A stretch of 64,000 bases of DNA from an uncultured Oscillospiraceae bacterium. Lineage in GTDB: Bacteria > Bacillota > Clostridia > Oscillospirales > Ruminococcaceae. The DNA is taken from assembly GCA_934448295.1 (NCBI GenBank), contig CAKSEY010000007.1, forward strand, positions 62,001-126,000, read 5' to 3'. The notes under the pieces are model-generated. The model made no database searches and was not told the DNA's origin. It worked only from the letters and a program-made list of their open reading frames with translations. Position numbers and translations under genes: made by a program. Positions 51,763-59,045 of this stretch are shown piece by piece; position 1 is the first letter of the stretch, and each line of letters begins with the position of its first letter.

Positions 51763-53424
51763 TTATAATGAATCGATAGCACCGGTCAGCTGAGCAATGT
51801 AGCTGTCTATCTCGGCTAGCTCATTTTCAAATTCCCTGCGGCTTTCCTCAAGACGCTTTTTCGCCTTATTCAAACCGTCGATTTCTATCTGTATGCGTTC
51901 GTTTATGCTCTTTGAAACATCGCTTACCATGTCGTTCTGCATCTTTTCAAGGGATTCATCAATCGCAGGTTCAAGGCGCGAAATGATCATCGGAATTATT
52001 TCGTTGATCAGCTTGTCTTTGGTCTCTTCGCGAACCTTTCTCTCCTGAAATTTCCCGATGATAGAAGAAAACAGGCTTACAACCTCGGGCATAAAAATAA
52101 TAATGAGCTCAAGCCACGGCGCAATGGTGGTAAAAATCACAGATAGCGTTGTCGTAATGGTTTTATAAACCGGACCGTAATCCTTGTTTGCATTGACGAT
52201 CGTATCAATGGTGTTCTTCATTTTGTTAAGTTTATCAATTGCGTCGCTGGAACTAAAGCCCTCCATATTTGTGGTTTCCGAAAGGGAAGAAAGGTCCAGT
52301 CCATCAGCAAATTCATAAAACGATTGCTCGACATATTGTTTTGTGGAACTTGCCAGCGTGCTTCTGAGAATACCGTTCACTCTGCTGGCAAACGCATTTC
52401 CGCCCTGCAAAATAGCATTTGTAAGTTCGTCAATACGATTTGTCAAAGCTGCCCGTACATCGTCCAGTATTTGCGGACGAACAGTTTTGCGCATTCTTGT
52501 GGCTAATTTTCCCTTTTCTCTTTGGAGTTCCTGTTCAAGCTTTATCTGAACTTCAAGATGATGCTTGATTTCTTTCTGAATCTCGCTTTCATCAAGATTG
52601 GCGCCTCGTTTTATTCCCGAAAGACCAAAAAGGCATTTTGACCCTATATCAAAAATCTGAGGTTTATAAGTCTGCTTAAAGATATCTTCACTGTCAAAAC
52701 CATTTATAGTTTCAATAAGCTTGGCTGGAGTTTCCTTGTCGTATTTTGATATTTTGATCACATTGACAGGCTCTCCGAAAATATCTTCCGCGCTGTCAGC
52801 AATATTGGCAGCAACTTCATCAACTAGTTCAGGCGATTTTTTATCGGTTTTTGAAACCGCTATTGCGATATTGTTGTTATAGTTTCGTATCTCCTCCATA
52901 AAGAGCGCAAGGCTTTCCTGTATCTCTCCGCCCTCGCAGTCGATAACGAGGATATACGCATTTCCGTTTCCCGCATAACGCAGAATTGCTTTGTTGTGGT
53001 TTTCTATTCCCGAGTTGAATCCGGGCATATCCACAATGGTGTATTTATTTATCTTTTTTAAATTCTCACAGTTAATATGCCAAATAAGGTATTCGTACAA
53101 AGATGTGTCAATACTTTCCGCTTCGTCAATTGAAATTTTGACCTTTCCGTTTTTGGAAACTACTTCGACATATTCGTCCTCATCATATATCAGCTCAGAC
53201 GCAATAGCCGTTTCTGGAGTAAGGGATTCTTTGAGAAGCGGCCTGTCGAGGAGCGTGTTGATGGCAGCGCTTTTTCCTGTGCTGAATCCTCCGCTGAACA
53301 ATATCTTCAGGCGGAAACCGCTCATATCAGCAGTGACCTTTTCGATTTGTTCGGTCTCAGTGTCAAAATTATATTTTTTTGAAATTTCTTCAATGAGCGC
53401 AGCAGCGTCAAAATAAGATGTCAT
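51763..53424 (-). CDS. dynamin-like GTPase with central hydrophobic paddle
   Basis: A 553-residue protein and the first large gene of the operon. P-loop FSGGFSTGKSAAINTLL (residues about 40-55), switch I in LTPETAIASELIY, VDMPGFNSG as G3 and VSKTDKKS as G4. A hydrophobic segment near residues 415-445 (TLSVIFTTIAPWLELIIIFMPEVVSLFSSII) is placed like the membrane-inserting paddle of bacterial dynamins, and the rest of the C-terminus is coiled coil (LEESRREFENELAEIDSYI). The start follows CGGAGGTATT. Three consecutive but divergent GTPases suggest hetero-assembly. Confidence 0.85.
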   Translation of the reverse strand: MTSYFDAAALIEEISKKYNFDTETEQIEKVTADMSGFRLKILFSGGFSTGKSAAINTLLDRPLLKESLTPETAIASELIYDEDEYVEVVSKNGKVKISIDEAESIDTSLYEYLIWHINCENLKKINKYTIVDMPGFNSGIENHNKAILRYAGNGNAYILVIDCEGGEIQESLALFMEEIRNYNNNIAIAVSKTDKKSPELVDEVAANIADSAEDIFGEPVNVIKISKYDKETPAKLIETINGFDSEDIFKQTYKPQIFDIGSKCLFGLSGIKRGANLDESEIQKEIKHHLEVQIKLEQELQREKGKLATRMRKTVRPQILDDVRAALTNRIDELTNAILQGGNAFASRVNGILRSTLASSTKQYVEQSFYEFADGLDLSSLSETTNMEGFSSSDAIDKLNKMKNTIDTIVNANKDYGPVYKTITTTLSVIFTTIAPWLELIIIFMPEVVSLFSSIIGKFQERKVREETKDKLINEIIPMIISRLEPAIDESLEKMQNDMVSDVSKSINERIQIEIDGLNKAKKRLEESRREFENELAEIDSYIAQLTGAIDSL

Positions 53425-53562
53425 AATAATACCTCCGTTTTTAACTATAATGATGATTGGCTTGGTCAGTTGATTGTGTTTCTGTTAGCATTGGTATAAC
53501 CCCGCACATACGACAAGATGTTTATATAAAACCTGTGATTTCTGGCGGATAAGTTTTGGAAA

Positions 53563-53709
53563 TCACTTTTTTCCCGGTAAACTGCGGATTATGTTTCCTT
53601 TTCCGTCAGTGGTAATTTTGGCTTTGCAGTTTGGATTTCTGCAAGTTGTGGTGCAGCCGCTTCCTGCTTGGAATACCGTTCTGCAGTAAGGACACTTGAT
53701 TGTTGTCAT
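53563..53709 (-). CDS. 48-residue zinc-ribbon-like protein
   Basis: Encodes MTTIKCPYCRTVFQAGSGCT, then TTCRNPNCKAKITTDGKGNI and IRSLPGKK. The CxxC...CxxxxC arrangement is a treble-clef or zinc-ribbon pattern. It has a GGAAGGAGTG ribosome site. It lies between the 74-residue Cys-rich gene and the first GTPase on the same strand. Such proteins often bind RNA, DNA or a partner. About 138 bases separate it from the first GTPase gene, so the GTPases may have an extra promoter there. Confidence 0.65.
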   Translation of the reverse strand: MTTIKCPYCRTVFQAGSGCTTTCRNPNCKAKITTDGKGNIIRSLPGKK

Positions 53710-53736
53710 ATGATCACTCCTTCCTTAATTCTTAGC

Positions 53737-53961
53737 TCAAATGAGATTCTTTATCTCGTACTTTGAGCATCCCATGCATTGCGAGTACATTTCCTTGTGC
53801 TTTATTTCGCACATTGACTTTACATCCCTGTCATACTCCCACAATTTCATGAATGGATCTCCAGAGGGACGTATATGGTTATGTGCGGGGTCATACCAAT
53901 GCTTGCAGAGGGCACAGGCCCGCTGGTTGACAATGTGAATTCTAACGGTTTGTCTTGACAT
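53737..53961 (-). CDS. 74-residue Cys-rich small protein heading the GTPase operon
   Basis: MSRQTVRIHIVNQRACALCK, then HWYDPAHNHIRPSGDPFMKL and WEYDRDVKSMCEIKHKEMYS, ending QCMGCSKYEIKNLI. Five Cys and several His in C-x-x-C-x-H ... C ... C-x-x-C order suggest one zinc site. I do not recognise the family. It is the first gene after a good promoter (54034-54062), with a GGGAGGAAAT site. Together with the 48-residue ribbon it forms a pair of small zinc-type proteins leading a GTPase operon. Confidence 0.65.
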   Translation of the reverse strand: MSRQTVRIHIVNQRACALCKHWYDPAHNHIRPSGDPFMKLWEYDRDVKSMCEIKHKEMYSQCMGCSKYEIKNLI

Positions 53962-54033
53962 ATTTCCTCCCGATTTGTTTATTGATGAACATATTGCTGA
54001 CTGTCGAAAAAATCAGATAGTTTTCTTTTTTAC

Positions 54034-54062
54034 ATTATATCACAAAATGTGCCTAATTGCAA
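54034..54062 (-). promoter_or_regulatory. promoter of the GTPase/Hint operon
   Basis: On the minus strand, TTGCAA (54062-54057), a 17-base spacer and TATAAT (54039-54034). Transcription would start near 54027 and run through the small zinc genes into the GTPases. Confidence 0.85.
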
Positions 54063-54074
54063 TAGCTTTTATAT

Positions 54075-54110
54075 CTATTGGATAGTATTTTTCTATATCT
54101 ATCAGATATA
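54075..54110. promoter_or_regulatory. twin operator-like palindromes between the XRE gene and the GTPase operon
   Basis: CTAT-TGG-ATAG (54075-54085) and TATATCT-ATC-AGATATA (54094-54110) lie between the two divergent promoters. The second overlaps the spacer and -10 TATACT (54109-54114) of the XRE gene. This layout fits self-repression by the XRE protein and possible joint control of the GTPase operon. Confidence 0.6.
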
Positions 54111-54150
54111 TACTATAAACATAGCATTATGTAGAAAGGAAAAGGAAAAG

Positions 54151-54462
54151 ATGGATCTTGTATCGATAGGCAGCAGAATCAAAGCCGAGCGGAAAAAGCT
54201 CGGCTTATCACAGGAAAAGCTTGCAGAGCAGATAAACGTTACTCCTCATTATATCTATGAGATAGAACGCGGCTCAAAGGCAATGTCAATGGAAACATTG
54301 ATAAATCTATGTACGGTTATGGAGCTTTCGGCGGATTACGTCCTGTTTGGAATACAAAAGCAGAATTCAGGTTCCGTATATAAAAAGCTTGACCAGCTCA
54401 GCGATGAGCGGCGGCTTCGTGCAGAACAGGCGCTTGAGCTTCTCCTGCCGTTTTTACGTTGA
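54151..54462 (+). CDS. XRE-family transcriptional regulator
   Basis: A 103-residue protein with a five-helix HTH_3 domain: RIKAERKKLGLSQEKLAEQINVTPHYIYEIERGSKAMSMETLINL (residues 8-52). The short C-terminus (DQLSDERRLRAEQALELLLPFL) is probably a dimer helix. ATG at 54151 is chosen by AAAGGAAAAGG. Divergent from the GTPase operon and next to two palindromes, it is the likely local repressor. It converges on, and overlaps by 9 bases, the 401-residue gene. Confidence 0.92.
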   Translation: MDLVSIGSRIKAERKKLGLSQEKLAEQINVTPHYIYEIERGSKAMSMETLINLCTVMELSADYVLFGIQKQNSGSVYKKLDQLSDERRLRAEQALELLLPFLR

Positions 54463-55659
54463 ACAGGATATGTATTCATCAAACACAGCGCAAATCTCGT
54501 CAATTATACAACACTCGAATCGTTTCGCTGCTGCTTCCAAAAACAACAAGCGAGCGTCTTGAATGTCAGTATGTGATATTTTGTTTGACATAAGCTTTTC
54601 AAACAGCTTATCTGGATCTTGGCAGAATTCTGATAAATCATTAAAAACAATTTCGTTTGCAGCTTCAGCAGCCCTCCTGGCTAGCTTGCTGCATTCGCGT
54701 TTCAGTTCGAGCTCCTCAACTTCTGTTTCTGCCATAGCCCATGGTGAAAGCTCTTCATAATCGCACCTCATACACCCTTGGCACTGCTCTGCTGCTTTAA
54801 GTGTTGTTGTGGGGAGTTCATCGCAGTGTTCAAGGTATCGGTATGCCCATTCTGCAAGATTGGTAAGCCTGATAAACCCGATGTCACATAAAGCCGTGTC
54901 TGCACTGCTGCAGCATTCTTTAAGGTCAACGTAAAGCTGGCAGTGCTCCATATTTCGCTTAAATAGCTTGTCGTTTTCCCCTGACTGCTCATATTCCGTT
55001 CTTTCAAGAGCCTTCATTATGTCGGGGAAAAAACCTATATGGTTCATCATGCGTTTTCTGTGTCTGACCAAAACCTTAAAAAACACCAGCGGTTCAATAG
55101 GTTTAAGATAGCAATGTTCGGAGATAAAATTACTAACGCAGGAAAGATTGTCCAGCAGTATTTTGCGGTCAGAGCTGCTTTCATCGGGATAGTTAAGGCA
55201 GAGCATACGATATATTTTCAGATAGCTTTCATCCTTTTTGTCCGATTCCTTTTCTCCTGAATGCAGTTTGCGCATAATAATGTTGAATGTGTGGCTTTTT
55301 TGTTTTGCCTCTTGAAACCAACTGATGATCTCATTTGTTTTTTGAGAGGTAAATATCCATTGGTTTGTTACAAGTTTTATGTCGCGTGTTTCAAAACTGC
55401 CACCCGCCATAAGCCAAACTAGCATCTCGATACGATCTGATGTCATTTGATCATGGCATAACGGTATTATTTCTGACCATATCAGCGGACGCCAAAATTC
55501 TTTTATTCCGCATTTCTCGGCAAGTGCTTTATATCTGGCGATGTCATTCTGCGCCGCTGAAGCGAGCTCATCGAATGTCAATGCACACTCTGACATTAAC
55601 TCCCATGCCGTGCAGATCGGATTTGAAATGATATATTGTTTGATTTCTGTTTCTGTCAT
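54454..55659 (-). CDS. 401-residue protein of unknown function
   Basis: A mostly helical, soluble protein with no recognised domain. It begins MTETEIKQYIISNPICTAWE, and a cluster AAEQCQGCMRCDYEEL near residue 295 could bind a metal. There is no P-loop and no membrane segment. Start at 55659 is set by GAGGTGAGAAAA; a longer in-frame form lacks a site. It has a good promoter and is divergent from the 167-residue gene across a palindrome. AT-rich like the GTPase genes, it probably belongs to the same island. Confidence 0.7.
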   Translation of the reverse strand: MTETEIKQYIISNPICTAWELMSECALTFDELASAAQNDIARYKALAEKCGIKEFWRPLIWSEIIPLCHDQMTSDRIEMLVWLMAGGSFETRDIKLVTNQWIFTSQKTNEIISWFQEAKQKSHTFNIIMRKLHSGEKESDKKDESYLKIYRMLCLNYPDESSSDRKILLDNLSCVSNFISEHCYLKPIEPLVFFKVLVRHRKRMMNHIGFFPDIMKALERTEYEQSGENDKLFKRNMEHCQLYVDLKECCSSADTALCDIGFIRLTNLAEWAYRYLEHCDELPTTTLKAAEQCQGCMRCDYEELSPWAMAETEVEELELKRECSKLARRAAEAANEIVFNDLSEFCQDPDKLFEKLMSNKISHTDIQDARLLFLEAAAKRFECCIIDEICAVFDEYISCST

Positions 55660-55677
55660 TTTTCTCACCTCGCGTAT

Positions 55678-55706
55678 ATTATAAAACATATTTTACCTTT
55701 TTTCAA
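55678..55706 (-). promoter_or_regulatory. promoter of the 401-residue gene
   Basis: On the minus strand, TTGAAA (55706-55701), a 17-base spacer and TATAAT (55683-55678). Confidence 0.85.
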
Positions 55707-55714
55707 TAATTATC

Positions 55715-55744
55715 GGTTCCAAAAAATAATTTTTTTTTGGAACC
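55715..55744. promoter_or_regulatory. perfect palindrome between two divergent genes
   Basis: GGTTCCAAAAAA (55715-55726) and its complement ending in TTTTGGAACC (to 55744) form a long perfect dyad in the gap between the 401- and 167-residue genes, upstream of both promoters. A shared operator is the simplest reading; a bidirectional terminator is unlikely because both genes point away from it. Confidence 0.6.
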
Positions 55745-55802
55745 AAAACCTCTTTCGGCTTCCGTTCAGGTTTGATATAATTATAAGGAAGAGGTGAGCA
55801 GG

Positions 55803-56306
55803 TTGAATTTGTTTGAGTTGATCAGTGAATATAATAAAATTGAGGGCAGGAAAAGCGGTCTGCTGTTCTCTGGCGGGGAATGTATGTATCTCGTAAATGA
55901 AAAATGCGGCAAAGCTAAGTGCGAAATTTTGTGCCTTAATGGAATGTGCAGGGAATATTCCGAGGGCTTTCTGATCATAAAACACGGCGCAAATGTTACC
56001 GTGTATGAAAAATATCAACGCGTATTAAAACTCCGCGAAGTCATTGTTACATATAGAATAATTACAGACAGCGGTGATATATGCGGCGTATTTACTGGTG
56101 GGAACGAAATGTTTCCCGCCGAAATACAGTCCTCGGACAGCCGTATCATATTATTGATAAAACATCTTATATCAGGCAGGGCTGAGCAAAAATATACTGT
56201 TTTGCCCGAATTGAGTCTAATGCAGCAGGCGATGTCTGACGGTGAAGTAAGGCTGCAGGAAAATTTGCTTTCAACTGTAAAACCGCTCCGCGATGAATTG
56301 AACTAA
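55803..56306 (+). CDS. 167-residue protein of unknown function
   Basis: A small soluble protein. It opens NLFELISEYNKIEGRKSGLL, followed by FSGGECMYLVNEKCGKAKCEILCLNGMC with four Cys in 20 residues. I recognise no family. TTG at 55803 fits the AAGGAAGAGGTG site; GTG at 55794 is an alternative. TATAAT at 55776-55781 is a -10 candidate with a poor -35, which suggests control through the upstream palindrome. It is the right-hand end of the AT-rich island. Confidence 0.65.
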   Translation: MNLFELISEYNKIEGRKSGLLFSGGECMYLVNEKCGKAKCEILCLNGMCREYSEGFLIIKHGANVTVYEKYQRVLKLREVIVTYRIITDSGDICGVFTGGNEMFPAEIQSSDSRIILLIKHLISGRAEQKYTVLPELSLMQQAMSDGEVRLQENLLSTVKPLRDELN

Positions 56307-56463
56307 AAAAGCCTGCTTTTAAGGGCGGGTTTCAGTTTGTAGAAAATACCATGTTTCGTCCATAAATGAAAGATGGCTTATTGAAATATCATTCATCAAA
56401 AGGAGAAAAACACGAAAAGCGGTAAGAAAAAACAGTATTTCATCTGTGCATTACATATTTATG

Positions 56464-56492
56464 TTGTAATTATATAGATGATATGATATAAT
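56464..56492 (+). promoter_or_regulatory. promoter of the BceRS-like two-component genes
   Basis: TTGTAA (56464-56469), a 17-base spacer and TATAAT (56487-56492). The 232-base gap before it (56307-56538) holds no supported gene. Confidence 0.8.
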
Positions 56493-56538
56493 TATCTTTA
56501 GATTAGTCTGGCGTTATAATAAAAAGTGGAGCAGAACA

Positions 56539-57210
56539 ATGTACAAAATACTTATTATTGAAGATGACAAAACCATAGCCAATGTAGTAAAGAAGCACCT
56601 TGAAGGCTGGGATTATGAAGTGAAGATCGCAGAGGATCTTAGAAGCATAACTTCGGAGTATGCCGCTTTTTCGCCGCATCTGACGCTGATGGACATAGGA
56701 CTCCCCTTTCACAACGGGCTTTACTGGTGCAAGGAAATACGCAGGACTTCAAATGCGCCGATCATTTTTCTGTCGTCTGCCTCTGACAATATGAATATTG
56801 TGCTTGCGATGAACATGGGCGGCGACGATTTTATTCCCAAGCCCTTTGACCTGTCCGTACTGACAGCCAAAATAGACGCCGTTATGCGCAGGTGCTATGA
56901 TATGCACGCGTCAAGCAATATTCTTGAACACAGAGGCGTAAGGCTGAATGTGTCCGAAGCCGCTCTCATATTTGAGGGAAGAAAAATCGAACTCACAAAA
57001 AATGAATTTCTCATTATAACCGCGCTTATGGAAAACAAGGGGAAGATAGTCAGCCGAAAACAGCTTGTAGGCAAACTCTGGGAAACAGAAAGCTACATTG
57101 ATGAAAACACGCTCACTGTCAATCTTTCAAGGCTGCGGAAAAAGCTTGAAAGCCACGGAATAGTTGACTTTATCACCACAAAAGCCGGAATGGGATATAT
57201 TATGGAGTGA
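56539..57210 (+). CDS. BceR-like OmpR-family response regulator
   Basis: A 223-residue regulator. The receiver domain (1-115) has the acidic pair Asp9-Asp10, phospho-acceptor Asp52 (LMDIGLPFHNG) and Lys of PKPFD. The winged-helix domain (about 125-222) has LTKNEFLIITALMENKGKIVSRKQL and the end TTKAGMGYIME. PxHNGLYWC spacing and the lack of a long linker are typical of BceR-type regulators paired with peptide-detoxification ABC transporters. The kinase gene starts six bases downstream. Confidence 0.93.
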   Translation: MYKILIIEDDKTIANVVKKHLEGWDYEVKIAEDLRSITSEYAAFSPHLTLMDIGLPFHNGLYWCKEIRRTSNAPIIFLSSASDNMNIVLAMNMGGDDFIPKPFDLSVLTAKIDAVMRRCYDMHASSNILEHRGVRLNVSEAALIFEGRKIELTKNEFLIITALMENKGKIVSRKQLVGKLWETESYIDENTLTVNLSRLRKKLESHGIVDFITTKAGMGYIME

Positions 57211-57216
57211 TACGAA

Positions 57217-58188
57217 ATGCTGGGATATATAAAGTCACGGATCGGATTTTTAGTTCTTTGGGCTATGTGCTGCGGAGTTTTCGCGATTGTGTTTACGGGT
57301 TATTCCCTGCCAATGAAAGCGATTCTTTATGCAGGAGGATTATCGCTTTTGATTTCAGTCGTATTTGCGATAGCGGACGTTTTGCGTTACAGAAAGCAAA
57401 TATGCGAATTAAAAAAGTGCAAGGCTGAGATCCTGATTTCTGCTGATAGTCTGCCCGCTGCAAATGACGCTAAGGAAAAGCTGTACAGCGATATTATATG
57501 CCTGCTTTTCTCTGAAAAAGCAAGAGTTGAAGCCGAAAACGCAGTCGCAGCCACGGATATGTCGGATTATTACACGACATGGACTCACCAGATAAAAACG
57601 CCTATCGCTGCGGCGCGCCTGCTCTTGCAGAGCGGAGAATACGACAGCGGCGAGATGGCGGAGCAGATACAAAAAATCGAGGAATACACGGAAATGGCGA
57701 TGTGCTATGCAAGGCTGTCCTCTGAAAGCTCGGATTTTGTGATACGCGAATTTTCCGCTGACGGACTTGTAAAGAAAATCATACGGAAATATTCGGCGCA
57801 ATTTATCAGAAAAGGACTTTCGCTGAACATAAAGCCTATGGAACTGACCGCTGTTTCAGATGAAAAATGGCTGGGGTTTGTGATAGGTCAGGTCATATCC
57901 AACGCACTGAAATACACGAATACGGGGGGCGTGGAAATATACGCAGACGGCAATACCCTGTGCGTAAGGGATACGGGGATCGGCATATCGCCCGAGGATA
58001 TGCCGAGGATTTTTGAAAAAGGCTACACCGGTCTTAACGGCAGGATCGATGAAAGGGCAAGCGGAATAGGCTTGTATTTATGCGATAGGGTTTGCAAAAA
58101 GCTGGGTCACAGGATCTCAGCGGAAAGCACGGACAACGGAACGACGATCAGGATAGACCTGTCAAGGCGGGAGATCTCCTTTGAATAG
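57217..58188 (+). CDS. BceS-like intramembrane-sensing histidine kinase
   Basis: A 323-residue kinase with two membrane helices (about 10-30 and 36-56) and almost no extracellular loop, the hallmark of kinases that sense through a partner transporter. His124 lies in YYTTWTHQIKTPIAAARLL, the BceS-type H-box. The ATPase domain has N-box IGQVISNALKYT, G1 DTGIGISPEDM and G2 GIGLYLC. It follows the regulator by six bases and is likely activated by the BceAB-like transporter encoded next. Confidence 0.93.
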   Translation: MLGYIKSRIGFLVLWAMCCGVFAIVFTGYSLPMKAILYAGGLSLLISVVFAIADVLRYRKQICELKKCKAEILISADSLPAANDAKEKLYSDIICLLFSEKARVEAENAVAATDMSDYYTTWTHQIKTPIAAARLLLQSGEYDSGEMAEQIQKIEEYTEMAMCYARLSSESSDFVIREFSADGLVKKIIRKYSAQFIRKGLSLNIKPMELTAVSDEKWLGFVIGQVISNALKYTNTGGVEIYADGNTLCVRDTGIGISPEDMPRIFEKGYTGLNGRIDERASGIGLYLCDRVCKKLGHRISAESTDNGTTIRIDLSRREISFE

Positions 58189-58189
58189 A

Positions 58190-58205
58190 CTTACGAAATT
58201 GTAAG
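58190..58205. promoter_or_regulatory. BceR-type operator before the transporter genes
   Basis: CTTAC-GAAATT-GTAAG is a perfect inverted repeat, like known BceR-type sites. The -10 box TATAAT (58250-58255) lies about 52 bases from its centre with a poor -35, fitting an activated promoter. Two further palindromes, CAAGCGCTTG (58213-58222) and AAGCCGGCTT (58236-58245), lie between. Confidence 0.7.
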
Positions 58206-58280
58206 GCAAATGCAAGCGCTTGTATATGGCTATGTAAGCCGGCTTCAGGTATAATTGTAGTTGAAAGCGAGGGACAAATT

Positions 58281-59045
58281 ATGGCTATACTTGAAGTTCA
58301 GAATGTAAAAAAGGTTTACACTCAGCGCACCGGAAGCAACCGCGTGACGGCTCTTTGTGATGTGTCGTTCAGCGTGGAAAAGGGCGAATTCATTGCGATA
58401 ATGGGAGAAAGCGGCTCCGGAAAAACGACCCTGCTGAACTTGCTTGCGGCACTCGATAAGCCGACGACCGGCAAGGTGCTGCTCAATGGCAAGGATATCA
58501 CGCAGATAAAGGAAAAAGACGTGGCGAGATTCCGGCGGGACAATTTCGGGTTTGTGTTTCAGGACTTTAACCTGCTGGACAGCCTGTCGGTGCGCGACAA
58601 TATTCTGCTGCCGCTTGTGCTTATGGGAGTCCCGCATGACGAGATGATGAAAAAGCTCGCCCCGATTGCTGATATGCTTGAGATAAAAGAGCTTCTCGAC
58701 AAATACCCGTATGAGATCTCAGGCGGACAGAAGCAGCGCACCGCAGCAGCGCGGGCTATGATAACCGAGCCGCAGATACTCCTTGCGGACGAACCGACAG
58801 GCGCGCTTGACAGCAGGGCTTCAGACGAGCTTTTATCGCTGTTCGCGCGCTTCAATTCCGCGGGGCAGACTATTCTGATGGTGACGCATTCAGTAAAAGC
58901 CGCCAGCCGAGCAGGGCGGGTGCTGTTCATAAAGGACGGTCAGGTGTTCCATCAGATATACCGCGGGGAATGCTCCGACAAGCAGATGTACGTTAAAATA
59001 ACCGACGCACTTACCGTTATCTCCGCAGGGGGTGAAAATCCGTGA
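58281..59045 (+). CDS. BceA-like ABC transporter ATPase
   Basis: A 254-residue ATPase: Walker A GESGSGKTTLLN, Q-loop FVFQDFNLLDSLSVRDNI, signature ISGGQKQRTAAARA, Walker B ILLADEPTGALDS. The FNLLD and SGGQKQR forms are typical of the peptide-7 (BceAB) exporter group. It overlaps the permease gene by 4 bases (GTGA), so the two are translated together. Confidence 0.95.
   Translation: MAILEVQNVKKVYTQRTGSNRVTALCDVSFSVEKGEFIAIMGESGSGKTTLLNLLAALDKPTTGKVLLNGKDITQIKEKDVARFRRDNFGFVFQDFNLLDSLSVRDNILLPLVLMGVPHDEMMKKLAPIADMLEIKELLDKYPYEISGGQKQRTAAARAMITEPQILLADEPTGALDSRASDELLSLFARFNSAGQTILMVTHSVKAASRAGRVLFIKDGQVFHQIYRGECSDKQMYVKITDALTVISAGGENP

Noticed and set aside
56397..56476. Small gene after AAAAGGAG at 56400, reading KSGKKKQYFICALHIYVVII.
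   Set aside because: It would need an ACG start and ends after about 22 codons.
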